64,000 nt of DNA from Bacteroides sp. MSB163 (GCF_036416795.1 NZ_CP143867.1:620001-684000); one strand, 5' to 3'. Positions 18,389-28,040 are shown, numbered from the stretch's first letter. Numbers and translations: made by a program. Notes: generated by a model not told the origin, from the sequence alone.

Positions 18389-19912
18389 TTACTCCTCCAC
18401 CCCTTCACAATAACGGGTCACTATCTTTTCCCCTTCCGTATTGCGAATATTCACATTCTTCATACTGATATTCTTACTATATATAAATTCAGCTCCCAAT
18501 TTAGAAGTAATATCTATATCTTCCAACACAATACCGTCAATCGGCATTTCAGGGATACCATTGAAGAATAAGGCACGGCGGGCTCCGGCACAAACCAGGT
18601 TCTTCACATGAATATTACGGAAACAAGGCGTAGTTTCATCCACCGGCAGCGGATCTACTTTAGCAGGTACCTTCTCACCACTTTCCAACACTTCAACAGC
18701 CGATTTGCCACCATAATAAAGATTGAATGTAATCGGCTCCGTCGGGATATCCATCATGGCAATATTACGTATCCAGATATTCTCAACAACTCCTCCGCGC
18801 CCACGCTTGCTCTTAAAACGCAAACCGACATCCGTCCCCAGGAACTGACAATTGCTGACAGAGACATTGCGTACACCGCCACTCATTTCACTGCCAACCA
18901 CAAAACCACCGTGGCCTTTGAATACTGTACAACCATCTACCACCACATTCTCACAAACACGTCCCCGGCGGCGACCGTCTTCGTCTTTACCACTCTTCAG
19001 ACAAATACCATCATCGCCCACATCAAATGTAGAGTTCACAATCAGTGCATTCTTGCAAGATTCCAGATCCAGACCATCACCATTCTGCGCATAACTCGGA
19101 TTACGAACCTGTACTTCTTCTATCAGCACATTCTCACACATCAACGGATGCAGGTTCCATGCCGGTGAATTCTGGAAAATCACACCCTGCAACCATACAT
19201 TCTTACACTCTATCAGGCTCACCATCACCGGACGAAGAAAATGACGCACGCTCTGCCACTCTTCCTCGGTTTTCAGATTCTGAGGCACATTCATATTACT
19301 GATAGTATCCCCTTTCAACGTCTGCGGATAAGGGAACCAATAGGTGGGACGTTTATATACCCCACCCCGGGCGATAGTCTGTTTCCATACACCTTCTGTT
19401 ACTTTCTCCCGTTTCAGAGGACGCCAATAATGTCCGTTACCATCAATGGCACCTTCTCCGGTTATCGCTACATTTTCCAGATTGTGTCCGGAAACAGGCG
19501 ATTGGCAACGACGGGTATCCAATCCTTCAAATACAGTATCTACCAGTGGATAAAGGTCTACATCAGGTGAAAAGAGAATAACAGCACCCTTTTCCAAGTG
19601 CAGGTCAATATTACTTTTCAGTACAATAGGGCCTGTAAACCAGACACCAGCAGGAACAATCAAATGTCCGCCCCCCTTTTCCGCCAAAGCATCAATAGCT
19701 TTGGCAAAAGCCGCCGTACAAAGTTCTTCGCCATTACCTATTGCACCGAAGTCAGCGAGGTTCACCTTGCGATCAGGGAACTTCGGTGCTTCTACCCTTG
19801 GCATATCAAAAGGCAGGTCTTTATATACCGCTTCATACTTATACGTTGAAGATTGGCAAGCACTGAGCAACCACAGACAAACGGCTGCAATCACATACAA
19901 TTGTTTCGTCAT
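18389..19912 (-). CDS. GH28 polygalacturonase/rhamnogalacturonan hydrolase lipoprotein
   Basis: 507 residues from the ATG at 19912, which begins a lipoprotein leader ending in LLSAC; an in-frame extension to 20014 would overlap the PL11 gene. The right-handed beta-helix of GH28 has all four catalytic blocks: NGDGLDLES (about 285), GDDGICLKSG (about 310, the paired Asp), GHGGFVVGSE (about 345) and RFKSKRGRGG (about 375). It hydrolyses galacturonate linkages in homogalacturonan or rhamnogalacturonan, at the envelope. Last gene of the esterase-GH106-PL11-GH28 unit, 37 bp after PL11. Confidence 0.9.
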   Translation of the reverse strand: MTKQLYVIAAVCLWLLSACQSSTYKYEAVYKDLPFDMPRVEAPKFPDRKVNLADFGAIGNGEELCTAAFAKAIDALAEKGGGHLIVPAGVWFTGPIVLKSNIDLHLEKGAVILFSPDVDLYPLVDTVFEGLDTRRCQSPVSGHNLENVAITGEGAIDGNGHYWRPLKREKVTEGVWKQTIARGGVYKRPTYWFPYPQTLKGDTISNMNVPQNLKTEEEWQSVRHFLRPVMVSLIECKNVWLQGVIFQNSPAWNLHPLMCENVLIEEVQVRNPSYAQNGDGLDLESCKNALIVNSTFDVGDDGICLKSGKDEDGRRRGRVCENVVVDGCTVFKGHGGFVVGSEMSGGVRNVSVSNCQFLGTDVGLRFKSKRGRGGVVENIWIRNIAMMDIPTEPITFNLYYGGKSAVEVLESGEKVPAKVDPLPVDETTPCFRNIHVKNLVCAGARRALFFNGIPEMPIDGIVLEDIDITSKLGAEFIYSKNISMKNVNIRNTEGEKIVTRYCEGVEE

Positions 19913-19949
19913 TCTTAGTTCTTTTTTATTTATAATCAGATATTTATTT

Positions 19950-21779
19950 CTATTCTCCCAGATAGAAGGAAGGTACGGGCGCCTGCGGATACCCCATGCT
20001 GCGATGCGCCACATAGCTACGATAAAGCGGGTCCTGCATCAGCGTTACGCGGCGGTCGCGAGCCGGAATATTGGTATGATAGATACGCAACTCTCCCGGC
20101 AAAGCAGTAATCAGTTCTTCACGCCAATCCCCTTCCAGGTCGGCTATCATCAAGATATCGCCTTCAATTCCTTCGGTCAGCACTTCTCCCTGCCATTTCC
20201 AGATGCTTTGTTTGCGCCCACCGGAAGATGAAGAAGCTCCCCAGCGGTTATCATCTCCTTTAAAAGTCTCACGCAACAAGTCCGCATCCCACCATATCCA
20301 GTTACGGCAACCGGGTACTTCTGCATTCGTAGTATTAATTTTCTTGCCATCGGCAGTGAGCAGGTATTTATCCGTACTGCCACCTTTACGGTCTTCACTG
20401 GCAAAACATTCCATACCGGGATGTGAAGAATCAAAATCGGCCACCATACCATCACCTACATGATAGGTGGTCTGCCCGATTTTCCAGATCAATTTGCCGG
20501 TGGCTGCATCCACCACGGAAACACCGCGACCGTCCTCTTTCTTCGGTTCACTCACCATAAACACCTGCATACCTTCCATATCCGGCTGAAGTTTGCAGAG
20601 ATAAGCCTTGTCACTATGTCCCAAGCCGGAAGACCAAAGTAACGTACCATTATCATCGAGCATACACGAGCCTAACAGAATCTCATCCCGTCCGTCACCG
20701 TCCACATCAGCCGTCACCATGCTGTGCGCACCCATACTGCGCACAATGGGATTTTCTTCATCTCCATCCCAACGCCAGGCACGTTGCAGTTTTCCGTCTT
20801 TCAGCATCCAGGCATCTACCACCATCAGTTTGTAAGTGCCGCGGGCAGCCAATATATGAGGTGTCTTTCCATCCAGATAGGCAACCCCCATTTGGTTGCG
20901 GTTCTGGCGAATCAGATTTCCATAGCGGTCGTTCCGTTCAGGCCAGTCCACGCGATCTATCTCTTTACCGGTCATGCCATCCAGCACGGAGAGGTATTCA
21001 CTGCCACCACAAACACGGCCTTTCTCATTCTTCACATAGTCATCAGCAGCGGTCTTGATGGCAACTTCTGCTTTCCCATCTCCATTGAAATCGTATACAA
21101 TGAAAGGAGAATACCAGATTCCCGGTTCGATACCCGGTCCCATATCATAAGTCCAGAGATAGGTTCCGTCACTCAGGTAAGCGGATATTTTATATGTTTT
21201 TCCGGTCGTATCTCCGGGCATACCGGGGTCAACATTCGTTTCGGGAGTACGGATGATATAGTCATAAATACCGTCACCGTTCAAATCTGCTAAAGCGATC
21301 TTCCCGGCTTTCACATTCTCTTTCAATGGAATAGAAGTATAAGGTTTCAATTCGGAAAGGATCACTTCCCGTTTCTCTGACAGGGCGGGCTTCTTTCCTT
21401 TCACCAGGGCTTCCACCCAATAAGACGCCTTTTCGGCAGGAGTAGCATCTATAAAGTCACAAGTCTGCGTAAGTGGCTTTTTAGTCAGGCGACGCACTTT
21501 ACCGTCAGCTTCCCGATAGACATGAAAAGCAGTGCCGGGGGCATCCGATGCCAATAACCGCCAGCTGAAATAAACACCTTTGCCATCACGGGCAGGAGTT
21601 ACTGTCAGTCCACGACTCAGATTCTCGGTCACCCGTTCCCGGGCAAAACCTTCCACTAAGGGTTTCGGTTCGTGCCTCGGATCAAGAATTTCGTAGTAGT
21701 AATGCCTCTCGCGAGGATCCTGGGCATTCAGAGTACTTGCCAATCCAAGCAAGCAGAGCATAATTAGATTCGATTTCAT
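19950..21779 (-). CDS. PL11 rhamnogalacturonan lyase
   Basis: 609 residues with a signal peptide ending near TLNAQ. It has the eight-bladed propeller organisation of the YesW/YesX lyases. ENLSRGLTVTP opens the domain and GVYFSWRLLASD follows. Several Ca-binding DxNGDG-type loops are visible (DLNGDGIYD, DFNGDGKAE, DVDGDGRDE), as is MGAHSMVTADVDGDG. The C-terminal NIPARDRRVTLMQDPLYR and MGYPQAP blocks are typical. It cleaves the rhamnose-galacturonate bond of rhamnogalacturonan-I by beta-elimination, giving products with unsaturated galacturonate that suit the two GH105 enzymes here. 76 bp after GH106. Confidence 0.93.
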   Translation of the reverse strand: MKSNLIMLCLLGLASTLNAQDPRERHYYYEILDPRHEPKPLVEGFARERVTENLSRGLTVTPARDGKGVYFSWRLLASDAPGTAFHVYREADGKVRRLTKKPLTQTCDFIDATPAEKASYWVEALVKGKKPALSEKREVILSELKPYTSIPLKENVKAGKIALADLNGDGIYDYIIRTPETNVDPGMPGDTTGKTYKISAYLSDGTYLWTYDMGPGIEPGIWYSPFIVYDFNGDGKAEVAIKTAADDYVKNEKGRVCGGSEYLSVLDGMTGKEIDRVDWPERNDRYGNLIRQNRNQMGVAYLDGKTPHILAARGTYKLMVVDAWMLKDGKLQRAWRWDGDEENPIVRSMGAHSMVTADVDGDGRDEILLGSCMLDDNGTLLWSSGLGHSDKAYLCKLQPDMEGMQVFMVSEPKKEDGRGVSVVDAATGKLIWKIGQTTYHVGDGMVADFDSSHPGMECFASEDRKGGSTDKYLLTADGKKINTTNAEVPGCRNWIWWDADLLRETFKGDDNRWGASSSSGGRKQSIWKWQGEVLTEGIEGDILMIADLEGDWREELITALPGELRIYHTNIPARDRRVTLMQDPLYRSYVAHRSMGYPQAPVPSFYLGE

Positions 21780-21855
21780 TGATTATTGCTTTAATTTGAG
21801 TAACACTTGCATTACATTTATGCCACGCAAGTGTTGTTCAAGGGCATTATAAATA

Positions 21856-24684
21856 CTATTTCAAAGTCTGCATAGGAATCAAGCGCACAGGTCCCAGCAA
21901 ACCGCTTGGAACCGGTTCCCATTTGCCATAATTATCCTTTTTATAATGGATATTCACAATATTAGCATCCTTATAAATACGCCAGGGAACATCGCGCCGA
22001 TCCATATCAGCAATACGGTTAGCGGGCAGATTGGTTACTTCCACCTCCAATGTATTCACGCCCGGACGAAGATACTTACCTACCAAACAACGATAAGGAA
22101 CTGCAATAAGCGTAGCTACCGCCTGTCCGTTGATGCGTACACGGGCACTCTCACGAACATCTCCAAGGTCAAGCATCCACTCTCCGGCATCGGCAGGACT
22201 CTTCAGTGTAAACGTAGTGGTATAGCAGGCAGCTCCCATCGCATTCTTTGCACCTTCAGTAGGAATTTCCGTCCATGAGCCAAGAGATACACTGTCCGGA
22301 GTGGCAGCAACCGCAGGGTTTGCCTCTACAAAGTGGAATCCCCATTTACCGGCAAAAGAATAAGTTACCGGAGACGTCTTCATCACATCGTTCTGAACTA
22401 CAGGCGTCCAGTATCCATATTCGGGTGCAGAAACTTCCTGATCCGCGAACGTCTTCAGGATAACAGATTCACCGGATGCCAATTGCAGGAACACTTCCGT
22501 CCTGCCGTTATTCTGGCGCAACCGTGCCTTACCGGAGGTTCCGTTCATCGGATTATAAAGCATTGCCGAACGTGCCTGCACGGCCAAAGGTATCCAGTTT
22601 TCGATATCTTCTGTTTTCAAAGCAGAGATGAAATAGTGATGTCCTTCAGGATGCGAGCGGCGAATGCCGCTTAATCCGAAAGTTGTTTTCATCTCTTCGG
22701 GAACAGCAGCAGTGGCAGCCAGCGTACGGGTATAGTCTGTTCCAAAGAGAATATTCCCCTTTCCTTCCCGATCCTTTATCTGTGCCAGCGCCTTATTGAA
22801 CTCAGTACGGCGTCCTTCCAAAGCATTCAGCCCCGGCACATCCTCCGGATATTGCTCCAGAAAGACAATCGTAGCACCTTCATCTGCCAGACGAAGCAGT
22901 TTCTCCAGTACATCGGCAGGCATCAGGCGGACACCGGGAACTACCAGCGCTTTATAAGAGACACCGCCGGAAGTCAATATCTTGCCGTCCTGACACATGG
23001 CATTGCGGATGAAGTTATCAGAAATATAGTCCATATCATATCCCGCACTATAAATACGATGCACCGCCTCTATGAAACGTGGCGCACGTCTTGCCATCTT
23101 ATGAATATCGAAAAGTAACAGACGTCCGTCCTGTTCATCCCACATATCGTATACAGGCAGATAAACCAGGAAGTCATTATCCGGTTGTCCCATTTGCAGG
23201 AAACTCTGGCAACGGGTGACATAATCGAAAAATACAGGGGCATCCCGCCAAATAGTATTCGTAGGACTCATATCAATGGAAGCATAGAACTTCCAACCCG
23301 GCCAGGCAGCCTCAGCGGGTGAATAAGTGGTTCCATGAAAATACATGTGATTCACACCCGAGATAAACATCAGGTCCATATCGGGCTTGCACTGCGAAAG
23401 TGAAGTGCGGAAGTGCTCTGTCAGCCAGGTGAATGTTTCCGAAGTAGTGAACGGTTTTCCGGCAATATGCGCTGCCGAAGAAGCATATTTCAGCATGGAA
23501 AGATCAGAGTCGTTGGGACGCGTCAGCGAGTCCTTACGCAAGCCTCGGATACCGAAGTCGGACAGTCCGAACCCCTCACATTCGGGTACGTCGACCGTCG
23601 CGTAAAGATCTATCAGATTACCGGGAGAACCATGTGCCTGGTTACGGGTGCGTGAACCATGTTTATGCGCCCAGTCCGTCCACTGGCGGGTGAAGTTCTC
23701 CTGAAGCAGTTCGGCAAGAGTTTCGCGGTAATCGGAGATAATGCGACGGGTAGTCTCTGTCCGGTCTTTCGAAAGGAAATCCGGAAGAAAGTGTTCCAGT
23801 TTATAGCCGCGACGACGGGCAAACTGCTCAAACAGGTCGTCTGTCCAGTCGGCACCGTAAACTTCATAAGAGTCATTGAAGAAATTATGCGGATACTCTG
23901 TTGGAGTTCCGGCAGAACCATCAGTCGCCTTTCCGGCAAAAGCCCGCTCAAACCGGTTCAGATAATTGGATACTGCTTTTGCCGAAAAGTGGTTCATCAC
24001 ATATCCTTCACCACCGGGAGCAGCACGCTTCACTTTCTGAAATGTTTTACCAACGAAAGCGGCAATCAGCCGCCACTCCCCTTTCGGGGCCTTCCATACC
24101 AGCCTTCCATCTTTCACTTGAGATGTCAGATCATAAAAAGGCACTGCTTTCCGCTCTTTCGAAGTAGAAGCGTCAGTCAGTACTCTGAAAGCCATCAGCT
24201 TACACAGTTTGGCATACGGACGTTGTTTTTCATCCGTCACTTCTATCTTTTCTTTCAGGCGTTCACCACCCTTCAGTGTATATTCTTCAATCAGCAATTT
24301 ACAGGCAGCATCGTCTATACCCACCTCCGGGCCACCGAAAGGCCAGCCTGTACCTGTGTTCATATCAATCTTCATACCCAGGCGTGCAGCTTCACTTTCC
24401 GTATGGCGCAACATTTGCATCCACCCGGGAGTCAGGAACTGAATTTCGTTTGCGTCATTACCCTGCACCCCATAGATAGGAGTAACTTCCATCGTGCCCA
24501 TCCCGGCTTTGGAATATGCTTCCAGATTGCGGGTCAGGTTAGCCGCATCTACCGCACTCCCCATCCACCACCAGCGAGCACCCGGTTTAGCTTCCGTAGT
24601 TACTTCGGGCCATGCGATATTTTGTGCGGAAAGGCTTCCTGCACAGAAGGAAGCAAAGATTATTGCCAATAAATTCTTTTTCAT
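21856..24684 (-). CDS. GH106 alpha-L-rhamnosidase
   Basis: 942 residues with a signal peptide ending near GSLSAQ. The GH106 opening WPEVTTEAKPGARWWWMGSAVD is clear, followed by GMGTMEVTPIYGVQG and MKIDMNTGTGWPFGGPEVG in the (beta/alpha)8 core. A C-terminal galactose-binding-like beta-sandwich (from about 800) includes ARVRINGQAVATLIAVPYRC and NTLEVEVTNLPANRI. The family removes terminal alpha-L-rhamnose from pectic oligosaccharides, which feeds the rha pathway encoded in the next unit. It starts 8 bp after the upstream esterase-GH105 gene. Confidence 0.92.
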   Translation of the reverse strand: MKKNLLAIIFASFCAGSLSAQNIAWPEVTTEAKPGARWWWMGSAVDAANLTRNLEAYSKAGMGTMEVTPIYGVQGNDANEIQFLTPGWMQMLRHTESEAARLGMKIDMNTGTGWPFGGPEVGIDDAACKLLIEEYTLKGGERLKEKIEVTDEKQRPYAKLCKLMAFRVLTDASTSKERKAVPFYDLTSQVKDGRLVWKAPKGEWRLIAAFVGKTFQKVKRAAPGGEGYVMNHFSAKAVSNYLNRFERAFAGKATDGSAGTPTEYPHNFFNDSYEVYGADWTDDLFEQFARRRGYKLEHFLPDFLSKDRTETTRRIISDYRETLAELLQENFTRQWTDWAHKHGSRTRNQAHGSPGNLIDLYATVDVPECEGFGLSDFGIRGLRKDSLTRPNDSDLSMLKYASSAAHIAGKPFTTSETFTWLTEHFRTSLSQCKPDMDLMFISGVNHMYFHGTTYSPAEAAWPGWKFYASIDMSPTNTIWRDAPVFFDYVTRCQSFLQMGQPDNDFLVYLPVYDMWDEQDGRLLLFDIHKMARRAPRFIEAVHRIYSAGYDMDYISDNFIRNAMCQDGKILTSGGVSYKALVVPGVRLMPADVLEKLLRLADEGATIVFLEQYPEDVPGLNALEGRRTEFNKALAQIKDREGKGNILFGTDYTRTLAATAAVPEEMKTTFGLSGIRRSHPEGHHYFISALKTEDIENWIPLAVQARSAMLYNPMNGTSGKARLRQNNGRTEVFLQLASGESVILKTFADQEVSAPEYGYWTPVVQNDVMKTSPVTYSFAGKWGFHFVEANPAVAATPDSVSLGSWTEIPTEGAKNAMGAACYTTTFTLKSPADAGEWMLDLGDVRESARVRINGQAVATLIAVPYRCLVGKYLRPGVNTLEVEVTNLPANRIADMDRRDVPWRIYKDANIVNIHYKKDNYGKWEPVPSGLLGPVRLIPMQTLK

Positions 24685-24692
24685 GATATATA

Positions 24693-27224
24693 CTATTTAT
24701 TCAGCTCCAGGCAGCCCATAATGAACGGTCCTGTTGCTTTCGCATCATTATCCCGCATCTTCTCACCGATATAATATTCGAAGCTGCCGTCGCGATACGG
24801 ATGTCCACCCAAGCCACCCACCTGGCAGCAACGTGTCAGTGTCAGCGTACCATCCTGGCGTTCTACCATCAGTTTACTCTTCAATCCGTTGAAAGCCTTC
24901 TCAGCCACAGCACGATATTTCGGGTCAATATACCCTTTATTCACAGCTTTTGCATAAGCATACATGAATTGCGTGGTCACAGATGCTTCCGGGAAATTTC
25001 CTTTCCGCTTCGGCTGATCGAGTACCTGATACCACAAACCATTTTTGTCCTGATAAGCGGGCAACACCTCAGCCAGTCCCTGTATCCAGCCAATCATCCG
25101 GGCACGTCCTTCGTGATTTTCGGGAATAAAATCCAGCGCATCCACCATTGCCATGAACCACCATCCGATACTGCGTCCCCAGAAGTTGGGCGAATGTCCA
25201 GTTTCCGGATCTGCCCAACGCTGGCTCTTGCTTTCATCCCAGGCATGATGATAAAGCCCGGTTTTGGCATCATACGTATGTTTCTGGCAAAGCGTAAACT
25301 GCTTTACCGCCTCATCAATCCATTCGGGTTTGTTGAACTCCGCGCCATATTGCGCCATAAAAGGTGAAGCCATATACAGACCATCCAGCCAAATCTGATG
25401 CTGATAGATCAATTTATGCCAGTAGGCGCCTTCCAACGTGCGGGGATGATTCCGGAGTTGCTTAATGAGCGCATCCATAGCCGTTTTATATTTCTCCTTG
25501 CCCGTTTCACGATACAAATCGAACAAGACTTTACCGGAATTGATATAATCTATATTGTATGTTTCCACATGATACAAGTGGATTTCTCCTTTATCATTAA
25601 TCAGTGAATCCGCCCATTGCTCCACATAGTCGAAATAACGGCGCTCTCCCGTCTTCTTCCACATTTGCAACATCGCACAGCAGCCTACACCCTGCGCATA
25701 TCCAAAGAACAGACGCTTCCCATGATCCAGCTGATAGGCTTTCGGGAAACGTACCATTTCAGAATCGGCAAACCAACGGGCATACGAATCCGGCTCCCAC
25801 GTATCTGTACGGAAAGGAGTAGCCGGGAATCCGGCTTTATTATAAAGATTCACACGGAAGAAATTGCAATATGCATAACGCACAGCTACCGGCACGGAAA
25901 CCTGCGGAGCGGAAACTTCCAGTCTGCCTCCCTTGATTACGGCTGTAGCCGGATAAAAGCGGTGATCTTCACCGGCGATGATAAAGCCTTTCACCGGTTC
26001 ATTGCCCGGAGTCATCAGTCCGTCATCAGCATAGTCAAAGCTCAGCACGGCTTTATTCCCTTCCACCTTCATAGTCTTGAACAACGGACCGGAATAAGGT
26101 ACGTCCTTACCATATTGCTTTGCCAATGCCCAGGCTGCCAGGCGTTCACCCGTCACTGTTTTATTGCGGGGATGGATATCGAGCGAATCGCCCGCATCAG
26201 TGATAACTGCCATACCCACACTCTTGAGTCCGCTTTGCCAAGTCCGGAGTTGAGCTTCGCGGATAGTGGCCGGCTGTCCGTAGTGTGGAGCTATCTGCAC
26301 AAAATAGAATGGCATATCCGGCTGCTTCCATTCCTTACGCCAACTGTTTATCATATTGGTGAATACCTGCTGGTATTTATCGGCACGGATAGAGTTTGAC
26401 TCTCCCTGATACCAGATATTTCCTTTTATCGTATATCCCAGAATGGGATGTATCATACCATTCCACAATGTTGCGGGTACTTTACAATAGTTTTTCTGTT
26501 GCTTCACGCCTTCCAATGCAAAGTCTTTCAGCACATCGGCATAAAGCGGATTTTTCTTCATTACATCCAACTTTGTCCATGACTCCGCATGTGTTCCACC
26601 CCAAGTAGACTGAATCAACCCTACGGGCATCTTCAGCTCTTTATATAACTTACGTCCGAAGACAAAGCCCACAGCCGAGAAATCATACAGGTTCTTCGGA
26701 TTGCAAACCAACCATTCCCCTTCACAGTCGTCCAACTCACCCTCGTGCGCCAACTGATGTTTCACATGGAACAGACGGATTTCCGGATAATCGGCATCCT
26801 TCAGTTCTTCCGCTTCATTCAGCATTCCGGTGTTCCACTTCACATCCGGATGGCGCGATACGGGGAACTCCATATTACTCTGTCCCGTACAAAGCCAGAC
26901 TTCACCTATTAATACATTATTAATGGTAATCTCATTTTCACCGCTCACCGTAACGGACTGGTTGGTTGTTGCCTTCGGTGTCTTCAGTTTCACGGTCCAT
27001 TTACCATTGGCCGCAGCCTTGGCAGTCACAGCTTTATCCAGCCATGATGCTTTAACCGTTACTTTTTCTCCGGGCGCAGCTTTTCCCCACACATTCACCT
27101 GTGTGTTTTGCTGCAATACCATGTTGTCTGAAAAAATAGCAGGAAGTGTCACCTTTGCTTCTGCCGTGAGAGAAGCAATCAAAACGAATACCAGAAAAAT
27201 AGAAAATCCAAGAAGCTTTTTCAT
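24693..27224 (-). CDS. Fusion of SGNH carbohydrate esterase and GH105 hydrolase
   Basis: 843 residues, signal peptide ending near LTAEA. Residues about 25-480 form a sialate-O-acetylesterase-like SGNH esterase. Its marks are LPAIFSDNMVLQQ, the nucleophile block CTGQSNMEFP (about 115), NIWYQGESN (about 275), and DSLDIHPRNK with the Asp/His pair (about 345). Residues about 490-843 form a GH105 barrel with GKRLFFGYAQGVGCCAML, HQIWLDGLYMASPFMAQYG (catalytic Asp) and NFWGRSIGWWFMAMVD. One chain could therefore remove acetyl groups from pectic oligosaccharides and then the terminal unsaturated galacturonate. Which ester is hydrolysed is not visible. First gene of its unit, with the shared operator upstream. 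Confidence 0.9.
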   Translation of the reverse strand: MKKLLGFSIFLVFVLIASLTAEAKVTLPAIFSDNMVLQQNTQVNVWGKAAPGEKVTVKASWLDKAVTAKAAANGKWTVKLKTPKATTNQSVTVSGENEITINNVLIGEVWLCTGQSNMEFPVSRHPDVKWNTGMLNEAEELKDADYPEIRLFHVKHQLAHEGELDDCEGEWLVCNPKNLYDFSAVGFVFGRKLYKELKMPVGLIQSTWGGTHAESWTKLDVMKKNPLYADVLKDFALEGVKQQKNYCKVPATLWNGMIHPILGYTIKGNIWYQGESNSIRADKYQQVFTNMINSWRKEWKQPDMPFYFVQIAPHYGQPATIREAQLRTWQSGLKSVGMAVITDAGDSLDIHPRNKTVTGERLAAWALAKQYGKDVPYSGPLFKTMKVEGNKAVLSFDYADDGLMTPGNEPVKGFIIAGEDHRFYPATAVIKGGRLEVSAPQVSVPVAVRYAYCNFFRVNLYNKAGFPATPFRTDTWEPDSYARWFADSEMVRFPKAYQLDHGKRLFFGYAQGVGCCAMLQMWKKTGERRYFDYVEQWADSLINDKGEIHLYHVETYNIDYINSGKVLFDLYRETGKEKYKTAMDALIKQLRNHPRTLEGAYWHKLIYQHQIWLDGLYMASPFMAQYGAEFNKPEWIDEAVKQFTLCQKHTYDAKTGLYHHAWDESKSQRWADPETGHSPNFWGRSIGWWFMAMVDALDFIPENHEGRARMIGWIQGLAEVLPAYQDKNGLWYQVLDQPKRKGNFPEASVTTQFMYAYAKAVNKGYIDPKYRAVAEKAFNGLKSKLMVERQDGTLTLTRCCQVGGLGGHPYRDGSFEYYIGEKMRDNDAKATGPFIMGCLELNK

Positions 27225-27288
27225 GTGCCTTTAATAGTTTATAGATTCACATAGATTATTTTATAGAACATGTCAATACCTGACGGCA

Positions 27289-27353
27289 CAAAAATAGGGG
27301 TTTCCACCGAAACCCCTTCTTTATATTTTGATAGTTTTCTTATTGCTTTTGTC
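27289..27353 (-). promoter_or_regulatory. Promoter of the esterase-GH105 unit with AraC-type operator
   Basis: The minus strand -7 box TATTTTTG is at 27289-27296. A perfect 8-bp inverted repeat, GGGGTTTC (27297-27304) and GAAACCCC (27309-27316), abuts it. On the plus strand TTTTGAT starts at 27326, 30 bp from the -7 box, and TTTTGTC at 27347, 21 bp on. TGACG-N3-CAAAAATAGGGG flanking the box matches the rhaB promoter at 18 of 20 positions. Confidence 0.72.
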
Positions 27354-27380
27354 GTTTCACAAAAACAGAATTGATATTAT

Positions 27381-27605
27381 CTATTCCTTTATCTTCAGCC
27401 AGCCCCAAATCGTTTTCTTTCGGGAGATGCTAAGTAAAGCAGCCCCCATCAAGCAACAGGCACAGCGTAACTCTTTATTGGAAAGTTTATTCAGATTATC
27501 AACAATACCGGGTAAAGGGTAGTTCTCTTTAAAAAAGGAAAATACATCGGCTGAGTTTTCTAAGTCGGTTTTCATCTGGCAAGTGCAAGTAAAAGGTTCA
27601 TCCAT
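27381..27605 (-). CDS. Small cysteine-containing hypothetical protein
   Basis: 74 residues from an ATG at 27605. The sequence has CTC near the start and CACC near residue 50, an acidic-to-basic trend and no signal peptide or membrane segment. I do not recognise the family. The paired cysteines could bind metal. It stands alone between the pectin locus and the integrase; the palindrome in the next promoter could terminate it. The DNA from 27606 to 27852 shows no further gene. Confidence 0.42.
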   Translation of the reverse strand: MDEPFTCTCQMKTDLENSADVFSFFKENYPLPGIVDNLNKLSNKELRCACCLMGAALLSISRKKTIWGWLKIKE

Positions 27606-27852
27606 CGTGTTATAAGTTTTAAAGGTTGATGTTGCCCCTATACCTCTATAATTAAAGTGGCATGGGAACTATTAACATATTATCCACTTTCGAGGCTCTG
27701 GTAAACCGGTAAGAAAATAATAAGCAATAGCCCCACGCCACAAAATATATATAACAAAGTTATATGCAATCCGGACGTGGAGACCTTCACTTATTATCCG
27801 CTCTTATTTAAAAATTTTCCAGATTTATAGAATAAGCCTACAAAAAGAAAAC

Positions 27853-27951
27853 AAGAGCCAAATAAGTAAAAATAAACACGCTGTTTTATAGATATTTAAG
27901 CGTGTATGTTTCTTTTCAGTTGCTTTCATTGTTTTCGGTTTATTGGCTCTT
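27853..27951. repeat. Nested inverted repeats upstream of the integrase
   Basis: An outer pair AAGAGCCAA (27853-27861) and TTGGCTCTT (27943-27951) encloses an inner pair ACACGCT (27876-27882) and AGCGTGT (27899-27905). The structure ends 89 bp before the integrase start codon, where attachment-site or arm-binding sites of such elements are often found. Confidence 0.5.
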
Positions 27952-28040
27952 ATTCGGTACATTTTTGTTTCTTGTTTGTTCCTCAATTCGGATTATTATT
28001 CCTACCTTTGCAACAGAAATAACGAATAAAGGAATTGAAT

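Noticed and set aside
23659..24672. Plus-strand open frame of 337 codons opposite GH106
   Set aside because: Long only because the GH106 gene is G+C-rich in codon position three; Cys/His/Phe-rich translation with no family features.
25617..26399. Plus-strand open frame opposite the esterase-GH105 gene
   Set aside because: Antisense shadow; the minus strand has two full catalytic motif sets.
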